Source: CALBPI01 sp039821605 (GTDB lineage Bacteria > Pseudomonadota > Gammaproteobacteria > Steroidobacterales > Woeseiaceae). From it: a DNA stretch of 64,000 bases. Positions 16,045 through 24,196 of the stretch are shown here, in pieces; the first letter of the stretch is position 1, and each line of letters starts with the position of its first letter. The stretch spans positions 62,001-126,000 of the forward strand of contig JBCBNV010000006.1 in NCBI GenBank assembly GCA_039821605.1, read 5' to 3'. The notes under the pieces are model-generated. The model was given only the letters and a program-made list of their open reading frames with translations, was not told the origin of the DNA and searched no databases. A program made the translations under genes and the position numbers.

Positions 16045-17748
16045 TTATGTGGGCGTGGATTGCTCGGCCGCAGCGAGCACGTCGCGCAAGGCTGCAGCCT
16101 CACCCAGAGCCAACATGATCACGGCGTCGCCGGGCTCGGCCCAGGCCAGCGCTTCTGACAGCGACTCGGCCTCGGTGTCGTTGTGCGACACCTGCTCGGG
16201 TGCGGCGCCGCAGTCGAGCAGCTCATCGCGGATCAGGCCGTACACCTCGCCTTCTTCGCGGCCGCGGTGGTAGGTGGCGAGCTCACTGACGACGACCTTG
16301 TCGAGCCCGATCGCCCAGGCGCCACGTGCGAGCTCGCGGATCTGCGCATCCGTGCGGTCTCCGGCCTGGCCGAAACACAGTACACGTCGCTTCGCCGGCC
16401 GCAGTCGCGCCATTTCAAACAGCGCCGCCATCGCTTCAGGGTTGTGGGCGAAGTCGAGCAGCACTTCAGCCCCGCCGACCTGGTAGAGGTTGCTGCGCCC
16501 CGGGTTCGCTTCGACGGGCATCGACGTCAGACCCGCGGCAATCACGGCGTCGGGAACTCCAAGCGCGTGCGCCAGCGCGGCGGCGGCCAGCGCGTTGGCG
16601 ATGTTGTGCCGAGCCGTCCCGCCCAACGTGACCGGAATCTCGGCAGCGTCGCACAGCGCCACGGCGCTGCCGTGAGCCTGCCGCGTCAGTGTGTCGCCCT
16701 CGAGGACAAATGCGACGGACCCGTCGTTCTGTATGACGGGGTTGTCGGCGCGCATGGAGAACCACACACGCGGTCCCTGGTGACGCCGCACACGGTCGAC
16801 GAGGATCGCATCGTCGGCATTTAGCACCGCGGTGCCGCGATCCTGCAACGCGTCGATGACCAGCCACTTGATGTCAGTGAGCTCGGCCAGGTTGGCCGAG
16901 CCGAAATCACCCAGGTGGTCCTCGCTGATATTCGTGATGGCGGCCACATCAGCAAACGGCACACCCAGACCCCGCCGCAGCAAGCCGCCGCGCGCCGTTT
17001 CGAGCACAGCCACGTCGACGTCTGTCTCGCGCAGGATCGTGCGCGCACCGCCCGGGCCCGACCAGTCGCCCCGGTCGAGTACGCGGTGGCTGACGCCGAT
17101 CCAGTCTGTCGAGCTGAGGCCAACGATGTGGCCGGCCTTCTCCAGTACGTGGGCCAGCAGCCGAACCGTCGTGGTCTTGCCGTTGGTGCCCGTGATCATG
17201 GCCACGGGTATGTCGTGGCAGCCTTCGGTGTCCGCGGGCTCGGGCAGCTCGGGCACGGCCCAGGTGCGACTGCCGCGGCCCATACCCACGGACACGGCAT
17301 CGTCGTCCCAGAGCAAGGTGACGCCGGCACTCGCCGCATCGCGTTCCGCGGCCAGCAAGGCCGCATTGGATTCTTCGTCCGCCATCGCACGGAAATGCGT
17401 ACCCGCCTGATCCGGTGCCACGGACTCGGCTTCGGGGTCCACGCTGCCCAGCACGGTGTGGCACGCCCATTCCGCAAGCGCAACGGCCGTGTACAGCCGG
17501 TCGATGGGTGCCGCGAGCGCCAGGCTCACGCCGCCGTCGACGGCGCGCTCAAAGGTCTCAAGCGGCCAACCCAGCGCGCCGAGCACAGGCTGCATGGTCC
17601 GCTCCCAGGCCTCGCGCAGGCCCGCCCCGGCATTGGCGTCATCAAGCGCGACGTCGACCACGGCCGCAGCGTCGGCGCAGACGGCATTGCGGCCCGTCAG
17701 CCGACGCGCGTCGAGCAGTCGGCAGTTGGTGGTGTCGAACGCGCTCAC
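16045..17748 (-). CDS. CphA'-like Mur-ligase-family protein lacking the ATP-grasp domain
   Basis: The 567-residue protein starts at GTG 17748, only 2 bp after the cphA stop, implying translational coupling. Residues 1-180 resemble neither the CphA N-domain nor ATP-grasp and I cannot assign them. From about 181 there is a Mur-ligase domain: P-loop GTNGKTT (187-193), TNISEDHLGDFG, AVLNADD and a C-terminal lobe with LLDFAHNPEAM. The central motifs resemble those of the adjacent cphA (for example ARGGLLRRGLGVP against its ARGGMLRAGIGFR), which suggests common descent. CphA uses its Mur-like site to add Arg to beta-Asp side chains. This protein may work on the polymer, its ends or a primer, but that is inference. 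The P-loop and metal-site motifs look intact, so it probably binds ATP. Confidence 0.75.
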   Translation of the reverse strand: MSAFDTTNCRLLDARRLTGRNAVCADAAAVVDVALDDANAGAGLREAWERTMQPVLGALGWPLETFERAVDGGVSLALAAPIDRLYTAVALAEWACHTVLGSVDPEAESVAPDQAGTHFRAMADEESNAALLAAERDAASAGVTLLWDDDAVSVGMGRGSRTWAVPELPEPADTEGCHDIPVAMITGTNGKTTTVRLLAHVLEKAGHIVGLSSTDWIGVSHRVLDRGDWSGPGGARTILRETDVDVAVLETARGGLLRRGLGVPFADVAAITNISEDHLGDFGSANLAELTDIKWLVIDALQDRGTAVLNADDAILVDRVRRHQGPRVWFSMRADNPVIQNDGSVAFVLEGDTLTRQAHGSAVALCDAAEIPVTLGGTARHNIANALAAAALAHALGVPDAVIAAGLTSMPVEANPGRSNLYQVGGAEVLLDFAHNPEAMAALFEMARLRPAKRRVLCFGQAGDRTDAQIRELARGAWAIGLDKVVVSELATYHRGREEGEVYGLIRDELLDCGAAPEQVSHNDTEAESLSEALAWAEPGDAVIMLALGEAAALRDVLAAAEQSTPT

Positions 17749-17750
17749 GA

Positions 17751-20534
17751 TCAGTCGTTGAGTTCGCGCGCGAGCCGCACCCCGCGCTCATCGACGATGA
17801 GCTCGACCTCATCGCCGAAGTCGAATTCCGGCAACGCGATGTCGGGCACGGCGCGCTCGGGCGTTTCGCCGCGCGGCGCGGCGCCCTTGCTCGTGTCAAA
17901 GTAGATGATCTGCTTCCAGCAACGCCGCACGTCGTCACCGAGCACGAGCACCAGATCGCCCACAGCGGCCGACGCCAGCGCGTGATTCACGGCTTCCTGC
18001 TCGTCGACGATGACTTCGATCCGGCTGTCGTCGACACCCGCATCGCGCAAGATGCTCGCGAGCATTTGTGGCACTTCATCCTCACCACGACCCCGCGCCC
18101 GGTCATCGCGCTTGCAGATGAAGTGATCGAAGTGCGGCGCGGCCAGCCGCGCGATGTTCTCGATGTCCTCGTCGCGCCGGTCACCCGGCGCCGCCAGCAC
18201 GATCGTGCGCCGGCCCGCCACGTCGAGCAGGCTCGCAAGCTCGCAAATGGCTTTGACGGCGGCCGGGTTGTGCGCGTAGTCGAGGATCACCTTGAACGGG
18301 TGCTCGTCGAAAATGTTCATGCGGCCGGGCGCCTGGAAGAACGAGGTGCCGAAGGTGCGCAGGCCCTGGCGGATGTTGTCGAGGGAGACGTCCATGTTGT
18401 AGGCCAGTGCGGCCGCGAACATGGCGTTTTGCACGTTGTGCAGCGCACGACCCTCGAGCGTCGCCGGGATCAGATGCGTCCAGAGCAACGGGATGTGCGT
18501 GTCGCTGCCGTAGATTGTGATCATGTGACCGTTGATACCCTGCTCGAGCACAAAGGCCTGGCCGCCCGCATCGATGTGCTGCTTCACGAGCGGATTGTCG
18601 GGCCGCATCGTGACGTAGCACAGGCGCTCGGCGTCCGTGTAGTCGGCCATGCGCAGGCAGTGGGGGTCGTCGGCATTGAGTACCGCGGCCTTCTTCGCGA
18701 TTTCGACGGGCAGCCGCTTGATCTCGGCCAGCTGCTCGATGGTGTCGATGCCGCCGATGCCCAGATGGTCGCCGCTCACGTTGAGGCAGCAGGCCACGTC
18801 GCATTCGCGGAAGCCGATGCCCGCGCGCAGCATGCCGCCGCGAGCCACCTCCATGACTGCAGCATCGACGTCGGGGTCACGCAGCACCATCTGCGCCGAG
18901 GTCGGGCCCGTCATGTCGCCCTGCACGCTCAGCGAGCCGTCGATGTAGACGCCCTCGGTCGAGGTCAGCCCGACGGTGAAGCCCGAGAGCTTGAGGATGT
19001 GCCCGAGCATGCGTGAGGTCGTGGTCTTGCCGTTGGTCCCCGTGATGGCCGCAACGGGAATGCGGCTCGACGTGCCGGGCGGGAACAGCATGTCGATGAC
19101 GGGTCCTGCGACATCGCGCGGCGTGCCTTCACTGGGCGCGACGTGCATCCGGAAACCCGGGCCCGCGTTCACTTCGCAGATCGCCCCGCCCGTCTCGCGG
19201 TAAGAGAGGCTGATGTCCGTCGTCAGGAAGTCGACGCCACCGACGTCGAGCCCGATCGCCTTGACCGTGCGCTCCGCCATCTCGCGGTTGTCGGGGTGCA
19301 CGACGTCCGTGACATCGATGGCCGTGCCGCCAGTTGAGAGGTTGCCCGTCGAGCGCAGGAAGACGATCTCGTCGGCCGGCGGCACGGAATCCCGGTCGTA
19401 ACCCGCCTGGGTCATGAGCCGCTCGGCCTGGTGATCGAATTCGAGTCGCGTGAGCACTTTCTCGTGGCCCACACCGCGTCGCGGATCCGCGTTCACGAGA
19501 TCGACAAGCTCGGCGATCGTGCGCTTGCCGTCTCCCACGACATGGCCCGGCATGCGTTTGGCCGCCGCGATAAGTTTGCCGTCGACCACGAGCATGCGGT
19601 GGTCGAGACCCTGGATGTAGCTTTCGACGAGCACGGTGCGCGCGTGCTCGCGCGCCTTGTCGAAGGCGACCTCGACCTGCTCGATCGAGGTCAGCCCGAT
19701 CGAGACGCCGCGGCCGTGGTTGGCGTCGAGCGGCTTGACCACGACCGGGAAGCCGATGCGCCTGGCCGCGCGCACGGCCAGCGACTGGCTGCGCACCGCG
19801 TACTGCTGCGGCACGGGCAGCCCCAGGTCGCGCAGGATGGCGTTGGTCTCTTCCTTGTCGCCCGCGAGATCGACGGCGATGTTGCTGGTGTTGCCCGTGC
19901 AGGTGGCCTGCAGTCGACGCTGGTAGCGGCCGTGGCCGAGCTGGATCAGGCTGTAGTTGTTGAGCCGCAGCCAGGGGATCCCGCGCGCCTTGGCAGCCTC
20001 GACGAGGGATGCCGTGCTCGGACCCAGCGCGCGCTTCTGCGCGTAGCGAATGTAATTGTCGCGCGCCTCATCGAAGTCCCAGTCGGCCTCGGGCGCTTCG
20101 GTCTGCAGCTCGGCGGGCAACAGACTTTGCAGCAGCTTGTTGGCGAGCCGGCTGGCCTCGAGGCCGACGCGGCGGTCGCGGTAGGCGAAGACCATGTTGT
20201 AGAGACCGGGCTGGCCCTCGACCGAGCGCGTGCGCCCGAAGGTCACATCGATACCCGCCACGCTCTGCAGCTCGAGCGCCACGTGCTCCATGATGTGGCC
20301 CATCCAGGTGCCCTCGTCTTCGCGCAGGCGACGCACGAAGCCACCCGGTTCGCGGTAGCTGCAGCCGTGCTCATCGAGGCCCGGCAGGGCGGCAAGCAAC
20401 CCGTCGATGAACGCGGGGCCGAGCTTGGCCGAAGGCCAGTGCTCGAGTTCGCCCAGGTCCAGGACGTGGCGGATGACGGGGAAGTGGGCGTAGACCGACG
20501 GGCCCACGTAAACGTTGGTAGAGACGACGCGCAT
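17751..20534 (-). CDS. cphA: Cyanophycin synthetase
   Basis: This 927-residue enzyme has the full CphA architecture. An N-domain (1-about 160) carries HIMEH at 80-84. An ATP-grasp domain (about 200-490) has VVVKPLDANHGRGVS and AICEVNAGPGFRMH. A Mur-ligase domain starts with P-loop GTNGKTT (499-505) and contains VSGDHLGIGG, NADDPHC and ILDYAHNPAAV. The ATP-grasp site adds Asp to the poly-Asp backbone, and the Mur-like site adds Arg through an isopeptide bond, giving multi-L-arginyl-poly-L-aspartate granules. The HxxEH motif is a zinc-peptidase-like signature; some CphA N-domains are reported to make primers by cutting existing polymer. It lies between cphB and cphA'. Length and motifs leave little doubt. 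Confidence 0.95.
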   Translation of the reverse strand: MRVVSTNVYVGPSVYAHFPVIRHVLDLGELEHWPSAKLGPAFIDGLLAALPGLDEHGCSYREPGGFVRRLREDEGTWMGHIMEHVALELQSVAGIDVTFGRTRSVEGQPGLYNMVFAYRDRRVGLEASRLANKLLQSLLPAELQTEAPEADWDFDEARDNYIRYAQKRALGPSTASLVEAAKARGIPWLRLNNYSLIQLGHGRYQRRLQATCTGNTSNIAVDLAGDKEETNAILRDLGLPVPQQYAVRSQSLAVRAARRIGFPVVVKPLDANHGRGVSIGLTSIEQVEVAFDKAREHARTVLVESYIQGLDHRMLVVDGKLIAAAKRMPGHVVGDGKRTIAELVDLVNADPRRGVGHEKVLTRLEFDHQAERLMTQAGYDRDSVPPADEIVFLRSTGNLSTGGTAIDVTDVVHPDNREMAERTVKAIGLDVGGVDFLTTDISLSYRETGGAICEVNAGPGFRMHVAPSEGTPRDVAGPVIDMLFPPGTSSRIPVAAITGTNGKTTTSRMLGHILKLSGFTVGLTSTEGVYIDGSLSVQGDMTGPTSAQMVLRDPDVDAAVMEVARGGMLRAGIGFRECDVACCLNVSGDHLGIGGIDTIEQLAEIKRLPVEIAKKAAVLNADDPHCLRMADYTDAERLCYVTMRPDNPLVKQHIDAGGQAFVLEQGINGHMITIYGSDTHIPLLWTHLIPATLEGRALHNVQNAMFAAALAYNMDVSLDNIRQGLRTFGTSFFQAPGRMNIFDEHPFKVILDYAHNPAAVKAICELASLLDVAGRRTIVLAAPGDRRDEDIENIARLAAPHFDHFICKRDDRARGRGEDEVPQMLASILRDAGVDDSRIEVIVDEQEAVNHALASAAVGDLVLVLGDDVRRCWKQIIYFDTSKGAAPRGETPERAVPDIALPEFDFGDEVELIVDERGVRLARELND

Positions 20535-20598
20535 CGGTTAGCTCCGGCGACCGCTCGCAGCGGCTTCTTTTGGCGCCGCGGCTCCCTAGCGCGGCTCG

Positions 20599-21417
20599 CT
20601 ATTGAGAATACGCACTGCGCGTGGCGATTTCGAATCGTCCGCCCGAGATGAGGATGTGCAGCTTCACGCCAAGCAGGCTCACGGGTTCGCCCTGACGAGC
20701 GCGGTCCATGGATGAGAAGCTCATGTCGCTGGGATCGATGACCGTGATACCGCCTGAACCGACAACTTCAAAGCTGTCGCCGGGCTTGATGAAGGCCGCC
20801 GTGTCTTCGTCGAGCCCAATGCCGCAGGCAAACGGATTGTAGGCCAGCGCCGTGAGCAGGCGCCCGACCCGGTCACGCTGCCGGAAGTGCTGGTCGATAA
20901 TGAAGTTATTGGTGAGCCCGAGGCCCGGCGCCAGCGTCACCATGTCAGGCGACGGCGTCGGGCCCTCGCGGCCGCCCGCGATCATGTGCTCGGGCATAAA
21001 GGCCGCACCGGCCGACGTGCCCGCGACGTGCATGCCCTCGGCATTGCGGCGGCGAATGAGGCGCGCGACCTGGGTGCCGCCCAGTGTCGTCGACAGCCGC
21101 AGCTGGTTGCCGCCCGTCATGAACACGCCATCGGCCATGCCGAGGTATTCGAGCAGGCTCGCATCGTCGCAGTCTTCGCGCGTCTCAAATGGCAGCACGC
21201 GCGCGTGGTTCACACCCAGGCGGCGAAACAACTTCTCGTAGTTGCGACCCGTGTCCTCGAGCTGCGAGGCCGTCGGGATGATCGCGATGCGCGCGGGTTT
21301 GCCGCCGCAGATCTCTACGAAGCGGTCCAGAATCTCGGGGTTCGAGAGTTTTTCCTCGGCGCCGCCGATGGGAATGATGTAGCCGCGTTTGGTGTTGTCG
21401 ATGGAGGGTGAAGGCAT
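20599..21417 (-). CDS. cphB: Cyanophycinase (S51 family)
   Basis: The 272-residue protein is a typical intracellular CphB. GYIIPIGGAEEK opens the fold, IAIIPTAS and VFMTGGNQLRLSTTLGGT follow, and the nucleophile elbow VAGTSAGAAFM places catalytic Ser at 135. NNFIIDQHFRQRDR and GIGLDEDTA match conserved family segments. No signal peptide is visible, unlike extracellular CphE enzymes, so it acts on internal granules. It releases beta-Asp-Arg dipeptides, the substrate expected for the neighbouring iadA product. The gene starts 14 bp after iadA and precedes cphA by 64 bp. Confidence 0.95.
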   Translation of the reverse strand: MPSPSIDNTKRGYIIPIGGAEEKLSNPEILDRFVEICGGKPARIAIIPTASQLEDTGRNYEKLFRRLGVNHARVLPFETREDCDDASLLEYLGMADGVFMTGGNQLRLSTTLGGTQVARLIRRRNAEGMHVAGTSAGAAFMPEHMIAGGREGPTPSPDMVTLAPGLGLTNNFIIDQHFRQRDRVGRLLTALAYNPFACGIGLDEDTAAFIKPGDSFEVVGSGGITVIDPSDMSFSSMDRARQGEPVSLLGVKLHILISGGRFEIATRSAYSQ

Positions 21418-21431
21418 GCGTGATCAGTCTG

Positions 21432-22607
21432 TCAAAGCGATTCGAAAGTGCCCGCGACAAGCTGTTCGCCGTCGCGGCGGTGCCAGGTGCCCCGCGCCAT
21501 CACACCGTCCACAGCGCCCGCGTCATCGAGCACCACAAGATCGGCGTCACCACCGACGGCCAGCCGGCCCTTGCCATGCAGCCGCAGCAGCGTGGCGGGG
21601 TTACTTGTGAACGCGGGTAACGCGTCGGCGAGCGGAATGCCGGCCGCCGTGAGCTCGGCGAGTGTGCCGGCCAGGCTATCGGGGGAACCGATACCCATGC
21701 GGATGACTTCGCCGGCGTCGTTGAAGTGCGGCAGGCAGCCGCCGCCGTCGGAGCTTACGGTGATGCGGTCGGCGGGGGCGCCGGCCTCGGCGTACCGCAG
21801 AAAGCCGTCGGCTGCGGTCCAGGCGTCCTCGTCCTCCTCGACGGGGAACGCGGTGAGGTCGATCCAGCAGCCGGTCTTCGCCAATTCGACGGCCTCGTCA
21901 AAGAGCGCGCGGCGGCGATTGCAATGGGTCGGGTGAAAGACGCGCGGCGGCAGCTCGGACTCGGCGAGCGCCATGCGAACCAGTTCGAGGCCGCGCGGCC
22001 CGTCGCCCAGGTGCAGGTGTAGCACGCCGGCCTTGCCCGTCATGAGACCCGCCACGTGGGCGTCACTCGCAACACGCAGAATCTCCTCGAGCGTCGGCTG
22101 GCTCGAGCGGTGGTCGGAGATGGCGATCTCGCCCACGCCGATCACAGGCTCGAGGTTGACGATGTCGCTTCGGACATCGCCGGTAAACGTGACGGGCGGC
22201 ACACGGTAACCACCCGTGTAGCACCAGGCGCTCAGGCCCTCGGCGCGCAAGGCACGCGTCGCGGCCAGCAGCTGGCCCGTGTCGCGCGTCGTGTCGTCGG
22301 TGCCGAGCAGCCCCAGCACCGTCGTCACGCCCGCCGCTGTAAATAGGCCCAGCGGTGGCGCCGGAACGCGGCTCGCGTAGCCCGACTCGCCCCCGCCGCC
22401 CGTCGTGTGTGCGTGACAGTCGACGAAACCCGGCACGACGCGGCGACCCGCGGCGTCCCAGCTCGCGACGCCCAGTTCGGCGTCCAGCGACGGCAGGCTA
22501 GCGCCCATCCAGAGCACCTGGCCGCCGCCCACGAGCACGTGCTGCACGCCGAGCGACTCGGGTGCGTAAACATCGGCGTTTGTGATGAGCTGCAGCAAAA
22601 CAGGCAT
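21432..22607 (-). CDS. iadA: Isoaspartyl (beta-aspartyl) dipeptidase, amidohydrolase family
   Basis: The 391-residue protein aligns over its whole length with my recollection of E. coli IadA: PGFVDCHAHTTGGGGESG (metal HxH and substrate Glu), TAAGVTTVLGLLGTD, AWCYTGGYRVP, ISDHRSSQP, FHPTHCNRR, VSSDGGG with the catalytic Asp, and terminal GTFES. It should split beta-Asp-Arg made by cyanophycinase into Asp and Arg, completing polymer recycling. The segment VIGVGEIAISDHR carries Glu where E. coli has the carboxylated bridging Lys162; Glu can fill this role in other amidohydrolases. It is the first gene of the cyanophycin operon and begins 54 bp after the TonB remnant. No promoter of its own was identified, so read-through from the efflux operon is possible. 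Confidence 0.9.
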   Translation of the reverse strand: MPVLLQLITNADVYAPESLGVQHVLVGGGQVLWMGASLPSLDAELGVASWDAAGRRVVPGFVDCHAHTTGGGGESGYASRVPAPPLGLFTAAGVTTVLGLLGTDDTTRDTGQLLAATRALRAEGLSAWCYTGGYRVPPVTFTGDVRSDIVNLEPVIGVGEIAISDHRSSQPTLEEILRVASDAHVAGLMTGKAGVLHLHLGDGPRGLELVRMALAESELPPRVFHPTHCNRRRALFDEAVELAKTGCWIDLTAFPVEEDEDAWTAADGFLRYAEAGAPADRITVSSDGGGCLPHFNDAGEVIRMGIGSPDSLAGTLAELTAAGIPLADALPAFTSNPATLLRLHGKGRLAVGGDADLVVLDDAGAVDGVMARGTWHRRDGEQLVAGTFESL

Positions 22608-22661
22608 GGATGCGGTGGAACGGGGCGCAATGGTACCCCACGGTGTCGCGGTGCGGGGCGG

Positions 22662-22796
22662 TTAGTCCACCCGGAAGTGGATTCGCGCTTCGACGCCCGG
22701 CGTATCCAAAAGCTCACCGTCGACGGCACCCGGCTGGTACCTGAATTTGCTGACCGGGGATAGACAGGCGCGTCGCCTGCGCTGGCCAAAGTTCAT
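22662..22796 (-). pseudogene. Remnant of TonB C-terminal domain (44 codons)
   Basis: A 44-codon frame starts at an ATG overlapping the stop of the outer-membrane factor gene (ATGA) and ends TAA at 22662. After about 15 Arg-rich, unrelated residues it reads VSKFRYQPGAVDGELLDTPG and then VEARIHFRVD. This matches the last beta-strands of the TonB C-terminal domain, with its W/FRYxP, VDG and R-x-x-F elements. The membrane anchor, Pro-rich spacer and first half of the domain are missing, so it cannot work as an energy transducer. It is either a decayed tonB-like gene or a translated mini-peptide coupled to the efflux operon. Confidence 0.7.
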
Positions 22797-24196
22797 TCGA
22801 CGAAGCTCCCGCCCAGCGCCTTGTACAACGCCGCCAGCGCGGTCGCACGGTCCGTTGTGGCGACGGCCAGCTGGTCCTGAAGATCCAGCGAGGTGCGCTC
22901 GGCATCGAGCACGGCCAGGAAGCTGTCAGCACCATTGTCGTAGCGCAGCCGCGCGAGCCCGCTCGCGTCCTCGGCCTCGCTCACGGCCACCTCCAGCGTG
23001 GCCACGGTCTCCGAAGTGGCGCGGTAGTTGGCCAGTGCGTTCTCGGTTTCTTCGAGCGCGAGGCGCCAGGATTGTTCGAACCGCGCGTAGGCGGCCTCGG
23101 CGCGCGCCTCGGCGGCCTGGATGTTGCGCTTCACACGGCCGTAGTCGAGGAAGCGCCAGCTCAATGTTGGCGCGAACCGCCAACGCTCGCCCGAGCCCTG
23201 ACCAATGGCGCTCTCGGACACACCCGTCCAGCCGAAGCTGCCCAGCAATTCGAGCTTGGGGTAGAGCTGCGCGGTTTCCACGCCAACGCCCGAAACGGCC
23301 TCGGCCAGCCGCCGCTCCGCGGCGATGACATCCGGGCGTCGCGCGAGCCAGGCCGCGGGCGTCCCAACCGGTCGAAGCTCCGGCATCACGGGCATGCCCG
23401 TCGGGATCGTCAACTGCGCGCGCACATTGGCGGGCGTTTGCGCAGTCAAAACCGCGAGTCGCTGTTCTGCCTGCGTGCGGGCAAACTTCGCACCAGGCAG
23501 CGTCGCCGCAACACTGCGCTCCAGAGCGCGGGCACGGGCCACATCAAGCGAGGTACCGCTGCCCGCCTCGAACGCGCGCTCGAGGATGTCGAGATTGTCG
23601 GCCTGGTTGGCGAGGTTCTTCTCCAGCAGCGCGATGCGCAGCGCGGCACCGCGCCACGCGAAGTAGGCCTGCGCGGTCTCGGCCACGATGCTGAGCTCTG
23701 CCGCGTAAAAGGCCGCCGTGTCGGCCTCGTCGCGGCGCACGATGCCCTCGGCCTGGCGACGCAGGTTGCCGAACAGGTCGATCTCCCAGGCCATGTCGAA
23801 ACCGAACAGGTTGCGCTCGGCCACGCCGCCGAACGGGAACGCAAACGGATCGTCCTCGGCCTGGGTCACGCGCTCGCGATTGCCTTCCGCCGTAATGGTC
23901 GGAAACAGACTGAAGATGCGCAGCCCCGACAACGCGCGCGTCTCATCGCGCACGGCAGCGGCTTCGGCCAGCGTCAGGTTGCGCTCGCGTGCCCGGGCAA
24001 TGAGCGCGGCCAGCTCCGGCTCGTCGAACACGGCCCAGAGGGCACCCACGTCGTCGTAGTCGGTGACATCGCCCACGGGCGACTCGACAAAGGTCTCGGG
24101 CAGCTCGGGCTCGGGTGGCACGTGGTCGGGACCGACCGTGCAACCCGCCAACAGGAGGAGCGTTGCGGTTGCCGCTATCAGGCGGGGGCTACGCAT
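22793..24196 (-). CDS. NodT/OprM-family outer-membrane efflux lipoprotein
   Basis: From ATG 24196 the protein is 467 residues with lipobox LLLAGC followed by TVGPDHVPPEPELP, the usual NodT/OprM start. Two repeats of the outer-membrane efflux domain follow, each rich in Ala/Glu/Arg helices for the periplasmic tunnel. GTSLDVARARALE and RRPDVIAAERRLAEAV are family hallmarks, and DNGADSFLAVLDAERT marks the second repeat. It should form the trimeric exit duct for the adjoining RND pump and adaptor. The start overlaps the end of the pump gene by 8 bp. A longer frame from 24229 lacks a signal peptide at its start. Confidence 0.92.
   Translation of the reverse strand: MRSPRLIAATATLLLLAGCTVGPDHVPPEPELPETFVESPVGDVTDYDDVGALWAVFDEPELAALIARARERNLTLAEAAAVRDETRALSGLRIFSLFPTITAEGNRERVTQAEDDPFAFPFGGVAERNLFGFDMAWEIDLFGNLRRQAEGIVRRDEADTAAFYAAELSIVAETAQAYFAWRGAALRIALLEKNLANQADNLDILERAFEAGSGTSLDVARARALERSVAATLPGAKFARTQAEQRLAVLTAQTPANVRAQLTIPTGMPVMPELRPVGTPAAWLARRPDVIAAERRLAEAVSGVGVETAQLYPKLELLGSFGWTGVSESAIGQGSGERWRFAPTLSWRFLDYGRVKRNIQAAEARAEAAYARFEQSWRLALEETENALANYRATSETVATLEVAVSEAEDASGLARLRYDNGADSFLAVLDAERTSLDLQDQLAVATTDRATALAALYKALGGSFVE

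Noticed and set aside
17415..20651. Plus-strand frames of 533 and 406 codons over cphA and cphA'
   Set aside because: They are shadows of two Mur-ligase genes with intact motifs on the other strand.
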